NCBI GenBank assembly: GCA_017454075.1
Contig: JAFTDQ010000136.1
Span: 1-54,962, forward strand
Length of the DNA stretch: 54,962 nt
Origin: Clostridia bacterium
GTDB taxonomy: Bacteria > Bacillota_A > Clostridia > Oscillospirales > CAG-272
Reading direction: 5' to 3'
This document shows, one piece after another, positions 25,215-35,804 of this stretch; the first letter of the stretch is position 1, and each line of letters opens with the position of its first letter. Made by a program: the position numbers and the translations under genes. The notes beneath the pieces were generated by a model. It saw nothing but the letters and a program-made list of their open reading frames with translations. It was not told where the DNA came from and searched no databases.

Positions 25215-25350
25215 CTTCTCCTCGAGGAGAAGCTCCGCCGAAGGCGGTGATGAGGTGTTGGGAAGCGCACAGAATTATCGTAGGGTTTAAAGCGCTTCTT
25301 TCCACCTCATCCGAGCGGCTCCGCCGCCCACCTTCCCCTCAAGGGGAAGG
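25215..25350. repeat. Foldback (MITE/REP-like) interspersed repeat
   Basis: The 276-bp gap after yifB is not coding. It holds two arms in inverted orientation. The left arm (25215-25257) is the palindrome CTTCTCCTCGAGGAGAAG, a small CCGCC/GGCGG hairpin and GATGAGGTG. The right arm (25303-25350) is CACCTCATC, a GCGGC/GCCGC hairpin and the near-palindrome CCTTCCCCTCAAGGGGAAGG. The 9-bp inner sequences are exact reverse complements. A related piece is found at the right window edge (54935-54962), so this is a dispersed family. Confidence 0.7.
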
Positions 25351-25397
25351 CAAGAAATAGTACGGCTCTATGCGTTTCAAAAGGGGAAGGCAAGAAA
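25341..25397. repeat. 17-bp direct repeat
   Basis: AAGGGGAAGGCAAGAAA occurs at 25341-25357 and again at 25381-25397, 40 bp apart. It overlaps the right end of the foldback repeat. It may be a remnant of a duplicated element end or slippage. Confidence 0.7.
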
Positions 25398-25432
25398 GCA
25401 GTTGCGCCGCATAAAAAAACAGAGAAGAAAAA

Positions 25433-26146
25433 ATGAAACTATCCGTTCTTATACCGATGTACAACGAGGCAGAGCTCGTCGCCGACTGCGCAAAACGGCT
25501 TTCGGCGGCGCTTTCCGCCTGTTTTGACGACGGCGAATGGGAGATAGTTTTCGTTGACGACGGCAGCACGGACGGCTGCCGGAAGATACTCACTGACGAA
25601 GGCCTGCCCGGAGTCCGGGCAGAGGGATATGAAAAAAACCGCGGCAAGGGGGGCGCCGTGAGATACGGCATACCGCTCTGCCGGGGAGAACACATCGTAT
25701 ACACGGACTGTGACCTCGCGTACGGCACCGACGCCGTCGTCGGAATATACGGGGCGATCGGCGAAAACGATATCGAGATCGGCTCGCGCGCCCTCGCCGA
25801 GGACGGGTATTCGGGCTATACGAAGCTCCGCCGGCTGATGTCAAAAGTCTTCGTCAAGATAATCGGACTGTTTGCCGGATTCAGATATTCGGACTCGCAG
25901 TGCGGGCTTAAATGTCTGAGGAGCGGGGCGGCGAGGGATATTTTCTCGCGCTGTACCGTCGACGGATTTGCCTTTGACCTTGAAATGCTCATCGTGGCCG
26001 ACAGGCTTGGTTACAAGGTCGGGGAATATCCGGCAAAGATAATTCACAACAGGGAGCGCGGCTCAAAGGTCAACCCAGTGACGGACTCTCTGCGCGTCCT
26101 GCGGGACGTTATCAGGATAAAGAAAAGGCACAGGGACCTGAAATGA
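25433..26146 (+). CDS. Family 2 glycosyltransferase (dolichol-phosphate-mannose-synthase-like)
   Basis: The 237-residue product is a GT-A fold transferase. It has SVLIPMYNEAELV at the N-terminus, FVDDGSTDG (about residues 41-49), KNRGKGGAVRYG (about 65-76) and the divalent-metal-binding YTDCDLAYG (about 88-96, DxD-like). The order and spacing resemble polyprenyl-phosphate hexosyltransferases, but no C-terminal membrane domain is present, so it is probably a soluble or peripheral enzyme. The donor and acceptor cannot be read from sequence. Its stop overlaps the start of the tgt frame (ATGA). Upstream lies the non-coding foldback repeat. Confidence 0.85.
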   Translation: MKLSVLIPMYNEAELVADCAKRLSAALSACFDDGEWEIVFVDDGSTDGCRKILTDEGLPGVRAEGYEKNRGKGGAVRYGIPLCRGEHIVYTDCDLAYGTDAVVGIYGAIGENDIEIGSRALAEDGYSGYTKLRRLMSKVFVKIIGLFAGFRYSDSQCGLKCLRSGAARDIFSRCTVDGFAFDLEMLIVADRLGYKVGEYPAKIIHNRERGSKVNPVTDSLRVLRDVIRIKKRHRDLK

Positions 26147-28437
26147 GCGACGCAAGTTACGGATTCACGCTTTTAAGGACGGAGGGCCGCGCCCGTCGCG
26201 GAAGGTTCGTCACGCCTCACGGCACGATAGAAACGCCGGTCTTCATGAACGTCGGAACGAGCGCGGCGATACGCGGAGGCGTCTCGACGGCCGACCTCAG
26301 GGAGATCGGATGTCAGGTCGAGCTATCCAACACTTATCACCTTCATATCCGTCCGGGGGACGATCTCATAAGGCGGCTCGGGGGGATACATAAGTTTTTC
26401 AACTGGGACAGGCCGGTCCTCACCGATTCGGGCGGATTTCAGGTCTTTTCCCTGGCTAAGCTCCGTAAGATCACCGAAGAGGGCGTGAGCTTCAATTCGC
26501 ACATAGACGGAAAGCGCATCTTCATGGGGCCGGAGGAGTCGATGAGGATCCAGTCGAATCTCGCCTCGACGATCGCCATGGCGTTCGACGAATGCGTCGA
26601 GAACCCGGCGGAGTACGGTTACGCAAAAAAGTCGTGCGAAAGGACCTATCGCTGGCTTCTCAGATCAAGGGCCGAGCTCGACCGTCTGAACGGACTGCCG
26701 GACACAATAAACCGCGAACAGATGCTTTTCGGCATAAATCAGGGCTGCACGTATCCCGATCTGCGCGTGGATCACATGAAACGGATCTCGGAGGTCCCCT
26801 GCGACGGATACGCCATAGGCGGGCTCGCCGTCGGGGAGACCGCCGGGGAGATGTATGAGATAATCGAAGCCGTCGAGCCCTTTGCCCCGAAGGACAAGCC
26901 GAGGTACCTGATGGGCGTCGGAACGCCGGTGAACATCCTCGAGGCGGTATACCGCGGCGTTGATTTCTTTGACTGCGTGATGCCGAGCCGCAACGCGCGG
27001 CACGGGAACCTCTTCACATGGGAGGGAAAGCTCACCATCCTGAACGAGGCTTTCCGCGAGGATCCGCGGCCGATTTCCGAATCGTGCGGCTGCCCGGCGT
27101 GCCGGGACTATTCGAGGGCGTATATCCGCCACCTTCTGAAGGTGAACGAGATGCTCGGAATGCGGCTCTGCGTACTTCACAATCTGTATTTTTACAACGA
27201 ACTGATGCGTAAGATCCGCGACGCGCTCGACGAAGGAAGATTCGAAGAGTTTTATAAAAAATACGTCGTCCGGCTCGGACAGCGCTGCGGCGGAGAAAGC
27301 GCGGTGGCAGACAGAAAGAAAAGAGGAAAAAAGCGCGTAATGTGTGACGATACTTTGAAGCGGGAGCTCGAAGACGTGGTTTCCCGGTTCCCCGAGATCG
27401 AGGGAATGAGATTTTTCGAGCCGTACGGAAGCGGGCATATCAACAAGACGTTTCTCGTCGTTTCGGAGACCGGAAAAAAATATATTGTTCAGCGCGTGAA
27501 CACGTCGGTATTCAAAAACACCGCGGGGCTGATGTCCAATATTTCAGAGGTCACGAAGCACATCAGGGAAAAGGCGATATCCGCGGGACAGGACCCCGAC
27601 CGCGCGACGATGGCGATCCTCACGACGGATGACGGGCGGAGTTTCGTTGAGAACGAAAGCGGCGTCTGGCGCGCCATGAGGTTCATAAAGTCGGAATCGC
27701 ACGACAGGGCGGAGAGACCGGAGCTTGCCGGCGCGCTCGGCAGGGCGGTCGGACGTTTCCAGAAATGGGTCGCGGATCTCGACCCGTCAAAGCTCGTCGA
27801 GACTATTCCGGATTTCCACGACACGGGGAAGCGGTACGAAGCGTTTGAAAAAGCGGTTTCGGAGGATATCGCCGGCAGGGCGAAGGACGTTAAGCCGGAG
27901 ATCGCCTTCGTGAGAGCCAGAAAAGACGAAACGACGAAGCTCACCTCGCTGATAAAGACCGGCGAGCTTCCGCTCAGGATCACTCATAACGATACAAAGC
28001 TCAACAACGTCCTCTTTGACACGGAGACGGGCGAGCCGCTCTGCATGATAGACCTCGACACAGTCATGCCGGGTCTCGTTCACTACGATTTCGGGGACGC
28101 CGTAAGGTTCTGCGCGGCGACCGCCGACGAGGACGAGCGGGATCTTACAAAAATGCATTTCAGCATGGAGAACTACCGGGCGTTTGCCGAGGGATTCCTT
28201 GAGGAATGCGGGGGAGATCTTACCGAAAAAGAGATCGGTCTCCTTCCGTTCTCCTGCCGGCTCCTTACGCTTGAATGCGGCATGAGATTCCTGACGGACT
28301 ATCTGAACGGAGACACGTATTTTTCGGTCAGCCGGGAGGGTCAGAATCTCGACCGTTGCCGTACTCAGTTCAGGCTCGTCAAGGAGATGGAGGAGCGGTT
28401 TGACGAGATGCAGACCGCTGTAAACAGAAATGGCTGA
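26143..28437 (+). CDS. tgt: Fused queuine tRNA-ribosyltransferase and N-acetylhexosamine 1-kinase
   Basis: One 764-residue frame holds two complete proteins. Residues 1 to about 380 are Tgt, which exchanges guanine for preQ1 in tRNA anticodons. The catalytic Asp is in DSGGFQVFSLAKL (about 96), the nucleophile region in DFFDCVMPSRNARHG (about 278) and the zinc site in CGCPACRDY and LHNLYFYNE. Residues 400-764 match N-acetylhexosamine kinase NahK along their length, with YGSGHINKTF, the phosphotransferase loop ITHNDTKLNN (about 608) and the metal-binding MIDLDTVMPG. The linker is basic. Met400 at 27340 could be an independent start, with GAGG 13 nt before it. A TAA sits one frame off at the same place. 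True fusion or missed frameshift are both possible. Confidence 0.85.
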   Translation: MSDASYGFTLLRTEGRARRGRFVTPHGTIETPVFMNVGTSAAIRGGVSTADLREIGCQVELSNTYHLHIRPGDDLIRRLGGIHKFFNWDRPVLTDSGGFQVFSLAKLRKITEEGVSFNSHIDGKRIFMGPEESMRIQSNLASTIAMAFDECVENPAEYGYAKKSCERTYRWLLRSRAELDRLNGLPDTINREQMLFGINQGCTYPDLRVDHMKRISEVPCDGYAIGGLAVGETAGEMYEIIEAVEPFAPKDKPRYLMGVGTPVNILEAVYRGVDFFDCVMPSRNARHGNLFTWEGKLTILNEAFREDPRPISESCGCPACRDYSRAYIRHLLKVNEMLGMRLCVLHNLYFYNELMRKIRDALDEGRFEEFYKKYVVRLGQRCGGESAVADRKKRGKKRVMCDDTLKRELEDVVSRFPEIEGMRFFEPYGSGHINKTFLVVSETGKKYIVQRVNTSVFKNTAGLMSNISEVTKHIREKAISAGQDPDRATMAILTTDDGRSFVENESGVWRAMRFIKSESHDRAERPELAGALGRAVGRFQKWVADLDPSKLVETIPDFHDTGKRYEAFEKAVSEDIAGRAKDVKPEIAFVRARKDETTKLTSLIKTGELPLRITHNDTKLNNVLFDTETGEPLCMIDLDTVMPGLVHYDFGDAVRFCAATADEDERDLTKMHFSMENYRAFAEGFLEECGGDLTEKEIGLLPFSCRLLTLECGMRFLTDYLNGDTYFSVSREGQNLDRCRTQFRLVKEMEERFDEMQTAVNRNG

Positions 28438-28672
28438 CAACAAAAAGGACGGAGGCGGACGCGGCTGCGCGATAATCGCGCTTGTCATTGTTCTCGCCGT
28501 CGTTGCAGTCGTGGTTATAAGCAGCGTTTCCGGCGGATCAGCCGGGATCGGCGGTTTTTTTGCCGACAGGATCGCCGACCTCGTGGTTTTTGCGAAAATG
28601 TACCCCGTGGCGGTCGTCATAATCGGGATCGTCATTGTGGGCGCGGTAATCGGCGCTTTCAGAGGAAGATAG
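28430..28672 (+). CDS. Small two-helix membrane protein, unknown
   Basis: An 80-residue frame with ATG overlapping the end of the Tgt-NahK gene by 8 nt. After a basic, Gly-rich start (DNKKDGGGRG) it has two strongly hydrophobic helices (about residues 13-36 and 56-76) with a short loop. I recognise no family. Tight spacing on both sides (6 bp to greA) supports real translation. Confidence 0.55.
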   Translation: MADNKKDGGGRGCAIIALVIVLAVVAVVVISSVSGGSAGIGGFFADRIADLVVFAKMYPVAVVIIGIVIVGAVIGAFRGR

Positions 28673-28678
28673 GATAAA

Positions 28679-29182
28679 ATGAGAGACGAACTTACTGAAA
28701 TAGATATAAAAAAGATGCGCGAGGAGATCGAGTACCGCAAAAACGAGATCGCGCCCAGGCTCAGGGCGATGGTCAAGGCGGCAAAGGAACAGGGAGATCT
28801 CAGCGAAAACGACGGATATCACAGCGCAAGGCGTGAGTTCCGCGCCAACGAAACGAGGATCGCATATCTCGAGGAGATGATAAAGAGCGCCGTCGTCATA
28901 AAGGTCGACTCCAAATCGGACGAGGTCGGGCTTTTCGACGAAGTCGACGTCCATTATATCGAGGATGACGAGGACGGGACGGTGAGGATAGTCACGACCC
29001 TGAGAAACGACGTCACGAAAAACTGTATCTCAAAGGAATCGCCGATGGGAAAGGCGCTGCTCGGGAAAAAAGTCGGGGACAAGGTCACCGTCAAGGTGTC
29101 GCCCGATTATTCCTACACCTTGACCGTCCTGGCGATAAGAAAAGGGACGGACGACGACTCCCTCCCCATAAGCAAATACTGA
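28679..29182 (+). CDS. greA: Transcription elongation factor GreA
   Basis: GreA stimulates RNA cleavage in backtracked RNA polymerase. The 167-residue product has the N-terminal coiled coil (about residues 1-85), with the acidic tip motif GDLSENDGYHSARREF (Asp and Glu near residues 40-43), and the C-terminal FKBP-like domain with SPMGKALLGKKVGDKVTV. The length is normal (158-170). A GAGGAAGATAGG site precedes the ATG. The next gene starts 2 nt after its stop. Confidence 0.94.
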   Translation: MRDELTEIDIKKMREEIEYRKNEIAPRLRAMVKAAKEQGDLSENDGYHSARREFRANETRIAYLEEMIKSAVVIKVDSKSDEVGLFDEVDVHYIEDDEDGTVRIVTTLRNDVTKNCISKESPMGKALLGKKVGDKVTVKVSPDYSYTLTVLAIRKGTDDDSLPISKY

Positions 29183-29183
29183 C

Positions 29184-29429
29184 GTGAAATTCATTGACGG
29201 AATAAAATACGTAAGGCTCCTCGGGCGCGACTTTCTCGTTGCCGGGCGCGCCGCATACGGGAAAGTCCCGGACGCCGTTCTCCTGACGGGAAACGGCGCG
29301 GCGCTCGCCGAGGCGACGCTGCGGCTGGGGGACACCCGCCTGGCCGCGCTTGAAACGGGCGCCTCCGACGCCGTCGAGTTTTTTGCCGGGCTTTCGGAGC
29401 TCGGCTATCTTGAGGAGAACGGGTCATGA
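29184..29429 (+). CDS. PqqD-like small protein
   Basis: An 81-residue product with a GTG start at 29184, two bases after the greA stop. The pattern (N-terminal beta strands YVRLLGRDFLVAG, LLTGNGAALAEATLRLGD, then two C-terminal helices ending in LSELGYLEENG) resembles PqqD/RiPP-recognition-element winged-helix proteins. These occur beside nucleotidyltransferase-fold proteins such as the next gene. The match is by pattern only. Its stop overlaps the next start (ATGA), implying paired expression. Confidence 0.45.
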   Translation: MKFIDGIKYVRLLGRDFLVAGRAAYGKVPDAVLLTGNGAALAEATLRLGDTRLAALETGASDAVEFFAGLSELGYLEENGS

Positions 29430-30580
29430 CGGGGGCGCAGTCGCTTCTTATCCGCCTGCTCCGTGACCATATAAACCGTCGTCCGACGGAGGGCGCGGGC
29501 GGCGACGAGCTTCACGGGCTCGCCGTCCTTGCGGCGATACACGGGCTCTCCGGGTTCGTGACCGCACAGCTCGGGGACAGATATTCGGGCGACGAGGAAA
29601 ACGTTCTCGTTTCGTCCCTCGGCTCCTGCGCCGCAGAGTACGTCAGACGGCGGGAGAACTACGAAGAGCTCAAAAACGCTTTTCGTGATGCCGGGCTGTG
29701 GTTCATTCCCGTCAAGGGAATCCTTATTGCGGAAGAATACCCCGTACCCGAGCTCCGGGTCATGGGAGACATCGACATAATAATATCAAAAGACGAGCGC
29801 AGGTCTGTTGAAAACCTGTTGAAAACTCTCGGCTGGCGCGAAACGTCCCGCACGGGCGACACGGTATCTTACGAAAACGCCACCTGCTCGGTCGACGTAA
29901 AGGCTGCCGGCTCGTCCGACACCGGGATAAAGGAACCCCCGGAGGGCTCCGCCGGGGAGAGCATTCCCGACAGAAACGAACATCTGGTCTATCTCATCGC
30001 CCATCTTGCTAACCACATCAAGGAGACGGGCTGCGGGATAAGACAGTTCCTCGACCTCGCGGTATTCCTGAAAACCGGAGGAACGGACGGAGAGCGGGTC
30101 CGGGATCTCATTGAAAATCGGGGCTTTTCGACCTTTGCCGCCTACGCCTTCGGGCTGACCGAAAAATGGTTCGGCACCCCGGCGCCGTACAGCGCCGGAG
30201 AGACCGACCCCGAAGTGTCCGGCCGGCTCGGGGACGAAGTGATGAGCGGCGGGGTCTTCGGCAGGCAGAACTCGGAAAACGGGCTGCTTTTCAGCGCAAA
30301 GAACGCCTCGGACGGCGCGGGTCCGGTCAGGATATTTTTCAGACGCCTGTTCCCGCCGTACAGGCAGATGAGACTTTTCGGATACTGCGGATGGCTGAAC
30401 GGACGGCCGTATCTTCTGCCCGTCGCGTGGATAGTACGTCTGTTCAGGTGCGTGTTCACGAGGTCCCCGGCAGAATCGTTAAGGACGGCCGCGGAGCCGT
30501 TCAGATACAGGAACGAGATCGGGAAACGCGCCGGATATCTCGAAAAGCTCGGCATACCACTCGACAGGGAGTTTTTCTGA
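29426..30580 (+). CDS. Nucleotidyltransferase-fold protein (NTP_transf_5-like)
   Basis: The 384-residue product carries the hallmark of the uncharacterised nucleotidyltransferase family PF14907: WFIPVKGILIAEEY followed by PELRVMGDIDIIIS (about residues 90-122). The GDIDI acidic pair would bind metal and nucleotide. A downstream helical block NEHLVYLIAHLANHIKETGCGIRQFLDLAVFL (about 192-222) is also typical. It is translationally coupled to a PqqD-like gene. Members of this family occur near peptide-modification clusters and in lone pairs like this one. The substrate is unknown. Confidence 0.7.
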   Translation: MTGAQSLLIRLLRDHINRRPTEGAGGDELHGLAVLAAIHGLSGFVTAQLGDRYSGDEENVLVSSLGSCAAEYVRRRENYEELKNAFRDAGLWFIPVKGILIAEEYPVPELRVMGDIDIIISKDERRSVENLLKTLGWRETSRTGDTVSYENATCSVDVKAAGSSDTGIKEPPEGSAGESIPDRNEHLVYLIAHLANHIKETGCGIRQFLDLAVFLKTGGTDGERVRDLIENRGFSTFAAYAFGLTEKWFGTPAPYSAGETDPEVSGRLGDEVMSGGVFGRQNSENGLLFSAKNASDGAGPVRIFFRRLFPPYRQMRLFGYCGWLNGRPYLLPVAWIVRLFRCVFTRSPAESLRTAAEPFRYRNEIGKRAGYLEKLGIPLDREFF

Positions 30581-30636
30581 CGGTCTATACGGCTGGGTAA
30601 AAAAATCATTATACTTGCGGAAACGGAAATCTGTTT

Positions 30637-33325
<2,689 letters not shown>

Positions 33326-33338
33326 AGAAAGGCAAAAA

Positions 33339-33815
33339 ATGGACAAGCTACTCAGACTTATAGAAAAGGACTGCAGATACACGAGCGAGCAGCTCGCCGC
33401 GATGACGGGGATGACAGCCCCCGAGGTCGAGGAGAAAATAAAGGAATACGAAAAGAACGGCACCGTCCTCGGCTACAAGGCGCTCGTAGACTGGGACAAG
33501 ACCGACCGGGAGTACGTCTCGGCGCTCATCGAGCTCAAGGTGGCGCCTCAGCGCGACCGCGGCTTTGACAAGATCGCCCAGCTCATATACAACTATCCCG
33601 AGGTGCAGAGTCTCTATCTCATGTCGGGCGGCTTCGATCTTATGCTCGTCATAGAAGGGCAGACGATGAAGGACGTCGCGTACTTTGTCGCATACAAGCT
33701 CGCGCCGATGGAGGATATAATCTCGACGGCGACGCACTTCGTGCTGAAAAAATACAAGGACAAGGGCGTTATATACCGCGCGCCTCAGCTCGACGAAAGA
33801 GATCAGCTTCAGTGA
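33339..33815 (+). CDS. Lrp/AsnC-family transcriptional regulator
   Basis: The 158-residue product has an N-terminal winged helix (LLRLIEKDCRYTSEQLAAMTGMTAPEVEEKIKEYEKNGTVLGYKALVD, residues 3-50) and the C-terminal RAM ligand-binding ferredoxin fold. Such proteins form octamers that sense amino acids. I chose ATG 33339 with AAAGG 7 nt upstream over an in-frame start inside gyrB. Its stop overlaps the start of an aminotransferase gene, so it may respond to an amino acid handled by that enzyme. Confidence 0.9.
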   Translation: MDKLLRLIEKDCRYTSEQLAAMTGMTAPEVEEKIKEYEKNGTVLGYKALVDWDKTDREYVSALIELKVAPQRDRGFDKIAQLIYNYPEVQSLYLMSGGFDLMLVIEGQTMKDVAYFVAYKLAPMEDIISTATHFVLKKYKDKGVIYRAPQLDERDQLQ

Positions 33816-34990
33816 TGGACTATGAAAAGACCCTGTCGAAAACCGCGCAGGGACTGAAACCCTCCGGCATCCGGAAATTCTTCGATATGCTCGGCGGGCG
33901 GTCGGACGTTATAGCGCTGACCGTCGGGCAGCCGGATTTCGTCACCCCGTGGCATATAAGAGAGGCCGGCATCGACAGTCTCGTAACGGGGAAGACCTAT
34001 TATACGTCAAACAGCGGTCTTATCGAGATGCGGAGGGAGATATCGAAATATCTGAGCCGCCGTTTCGGACTGAAATACGACCAGGACGAGATAATCGTGA
34101 CGGTCGGCGGCTCCGAGGCGATAGATATCGCGATGAGGGCGATAATAAACCCCGGGGACGAGGTTATAATCCCGAACCCCTGTTTCGTGTGCTACGAGCC
34201 TATCGCCCGGCTCTGCGGCGGCGTTCCCGTCACCGTGACGACCGAGGAGAAGGACGGCTTCAGGCTGACCCCCGACAAGCTCCGCGCCGCGATGACAGAA
34301 AAAACAAAACTCCTCGTTCTTCCGTTCCCGAACAATCCGACGGGGGCGGTCATGAAGCGCGGGGATCTTGAAAAAATCGCGGAGATCCTCCGCGGGACGG
34401 ACGTTTACGTGCTCTCCGACGAGATATACGCAGAGATGACCTACGGCGGAGACAGACACGTGTCCATCGCGACCCTTGACGGGATGAAGGAACGGACCGT
34501 CGTTGTGAATGGTTTTTCAAAGGCGTACGCCATGACCGGCTGGCGTATGGGATACACGGCCGCGCCTCATGAGATTACGAAACAGATGCTGAAAATACAT
34601 CAGTTCGCGATAATGTGCGCGCCGACGGTGTCTCAGTTCGCCGCAATAGAAGCGCTCCGCAGCGGGGACCCCGATATCGAGTCTATGACCGACGAATACG
34701 ACGTCAGAAGGAGATTCCTCGTTTCGGGTCTCAGGGAGCTCGGCATCCCGGTCTTTGAGCCGGAAGGGGCGTTTTACGTGTTCCCGAATATCGGCGTATT
34801 CGGTCTCGACAGCGAGACCTTCTGCATGCGCCTCCTGAACGAAGCCGGAGTGGCGATCGTACCCGGCGGCGCGTTCGGCGAGTGCGGGGAAGGGTTCGCC
34901 CGTATATCGTACGCCTATTCGCTCAGGCACATTGAAGAGGCGCTGAGGCGGATAGGGGATTTCGTCCGCGGTCTTAAACGTAACGGATAA
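33815..34990 (+). CDS. PLP-dependent class I/II aminotransferase
   Basis: A fold-type I aminotransferase of 391 residues. It has the substrate-binding TVGQPDFVTPWHI near residue 35, the cofactor-binding VGGSEAIDIAMRAI (about 92-105), PFPNNPTGAVMKRGDL near 170, SDEIYAEMTYGG near 203, and the Schiff-base Lys in NGFSKAYAMTGWRMGY near 235. The family includes PatA and aspartate aminotransferases, and the exact substrate cannot be told. ATG 33815 is used. A GTG one codon earlier (33812) is an alternative start. It is coupled to the AsnC-type gene. Confidence 0.9.
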   Translation: MDYEKTLSKTAQGLKPSGIRKFFDMLGGRSDVIALTVGQPDFVTPWHIREAGIDSLVTGKTYYTSNSGLIEMRREISKYLSRRFGLKYDQDEIIVTVGGSEAIDIAMRAIINPGDEVIIPNPCFVCYEPIARLCGGVPVTVTTEEKDGFRLTPDKLRAAMTEKTKLLVLPFPNNPTGAVMKRGDLEKIAEILRGTDVYVLSDEIYAEMTYGGDRHVSIATLDGMKERTVVVNGFSKAYAMTGWRMGYTAAPHEITKQMLKIHQFAIMCAPTVSQFAAIEALRSGDPDIESMTDEYDVRRRFLVSGLRELGIPVFEPEGAFYVFPNIGVFGLDSETFCMRLLNEAGVAIVPGGAFGECGEGFARISYAYSLRHIEEALRRIGDFVRGLKRNG

Positions 34991-35008
34991 AGTCAGACGC
35001 AGCGAAAA

Positions 35009-35029
35009 GGCAGCCCCGGCGGGGCTGCC
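35009..35029 (-). terminator. Terminator between converging genes
   Basis: A perfect 9-bp stem GGCAGCCCC/GGGGCTGCC with a 3-nt loop. Read on the minus strand it is followed by TTTTCG, so it best ends the membrane-protein gene at 35048-35665. On the plus strand there is no T-run, but the stem may still slow readthrough from the aminotransferase gene. Confidence 0.65.
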
Positions 35030-35047
35030 TGATACGTAAAACGGTAA

Positions 35048-35665
35048 TTATTCGAGCGACGGCTTTTTCCCGAGGAACTTCGTGAAGTGCTTTCCTCTGA
35101 CGCCCATGGGATAGGCGATCCCGCAGACGACGACCGACGGAACGATTATCATAAGATATATCCAGGGATTGAGCTTCGGAAGGGACGCGATGATCCCGTT
35201 ATACATCCCGCTGAGGAAGGTCGCGGCTATCTTCCCGATCCCGTAAACGTTCGCAGCCCATTCGGGGGCGGAAGGAGCGAACGAGACGGCGAGCGCCGGG
35301 TCCGACGTTATCTCGCCGGCCGCGTCTCTGAGGATGAATTCGGTCGACGAATAATAGCCGACGACTATCATTATCCCGAGGATTATGTTCAGCGCGTTTG
35401 CGAGGAGCGACATATAGACGCCGCTCAGTTTTATATACTTTCTTCTGCCCGCTTCTATGGATCTCGACTGTTCGAACCCGACGTCCCAGGTCATCGTATA
35501 GAGCAGCACCATGTAGAAAAGCGCCGCGAAGATCGACACGATGAGAAAAATCACGTCAAAGTTCGACGTCGCGAAGGTCAGGGCAAGACCGAAGATCGCC
35601 ATGGCGATCTGGTTGATTATCATTTTGAATACGGAATAAGAATTTTCCTTTATAAACCCGAGCAT
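35048..35665 (-). CDS. Multi-pass membrane protein, unknown
   Basis: The 205-residue product has five hydrophobic segments (about residues 13-32, 36-60, 84-104, 142-158 and 168-192) separated by short polar loops. One loop carries EQSRSIEAGRRKYIKLSG. I recognise no family and see no catalytic motif. It is the only minus-strand gene in the 2.3-43.7 kb interval. It has its own promoter at 35705-35733 and its own terminator, so it is an independent unit placed between the aminotransferase and recombinase genes. Confidence 0.75.
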   Translation of the reverse strand: MLGFIKENSYSVFKMIINQIAMAIFGLALTFATSNFDVIFLIVSIFAALFYMVLLYTMTWDVGFEQSRSIEAGRRKYIKLSGVYMSLLANALNIILGIMIVVGYYSSTEFILRDAAGEITSDPALAVSFAPSAPEWAANVYGIGKIAATFLSGMYNGIIASLPKLNPWIYLMIIVPSVVVCGIAYPMGVRGKHFTKFLGKKPSLE

Positions 35666-35704
35666 TCCGACTCCCTCTGCTGCGCTTTCCGCGCGTACGG
35701 TTAT

Positions 35705-35733
35705 ATTTTATCCGCATTTAATCGTCATTTCAA
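35705..35733 (-). promoter_or_regulatory. Sigma-A promoter of the minus-strand membrane protein
   Basis: On the minus strand TTGAAA (35733-35728), a 17-bp spacer and TAAAAT (35710-35705) lie 40 bp upstream of the start at 35665. Confidence 0.7.
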
Positions 35734-35804
35734 GAGCGGTCGGCAAAAATTTACAGTAAAGAAAAAATATTCACGGATGGTTAAAACTTTCGGGAGAATA
35801 ATCA

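Noticed and set aside
35705..35804. Promoter for the tyrosine recombinase on the plus strand
   Set aside because: TTTACA and TATTCA elements can be found but with a 12-bp spacer, which is too short. No reliable plus-strand promoter can be named.
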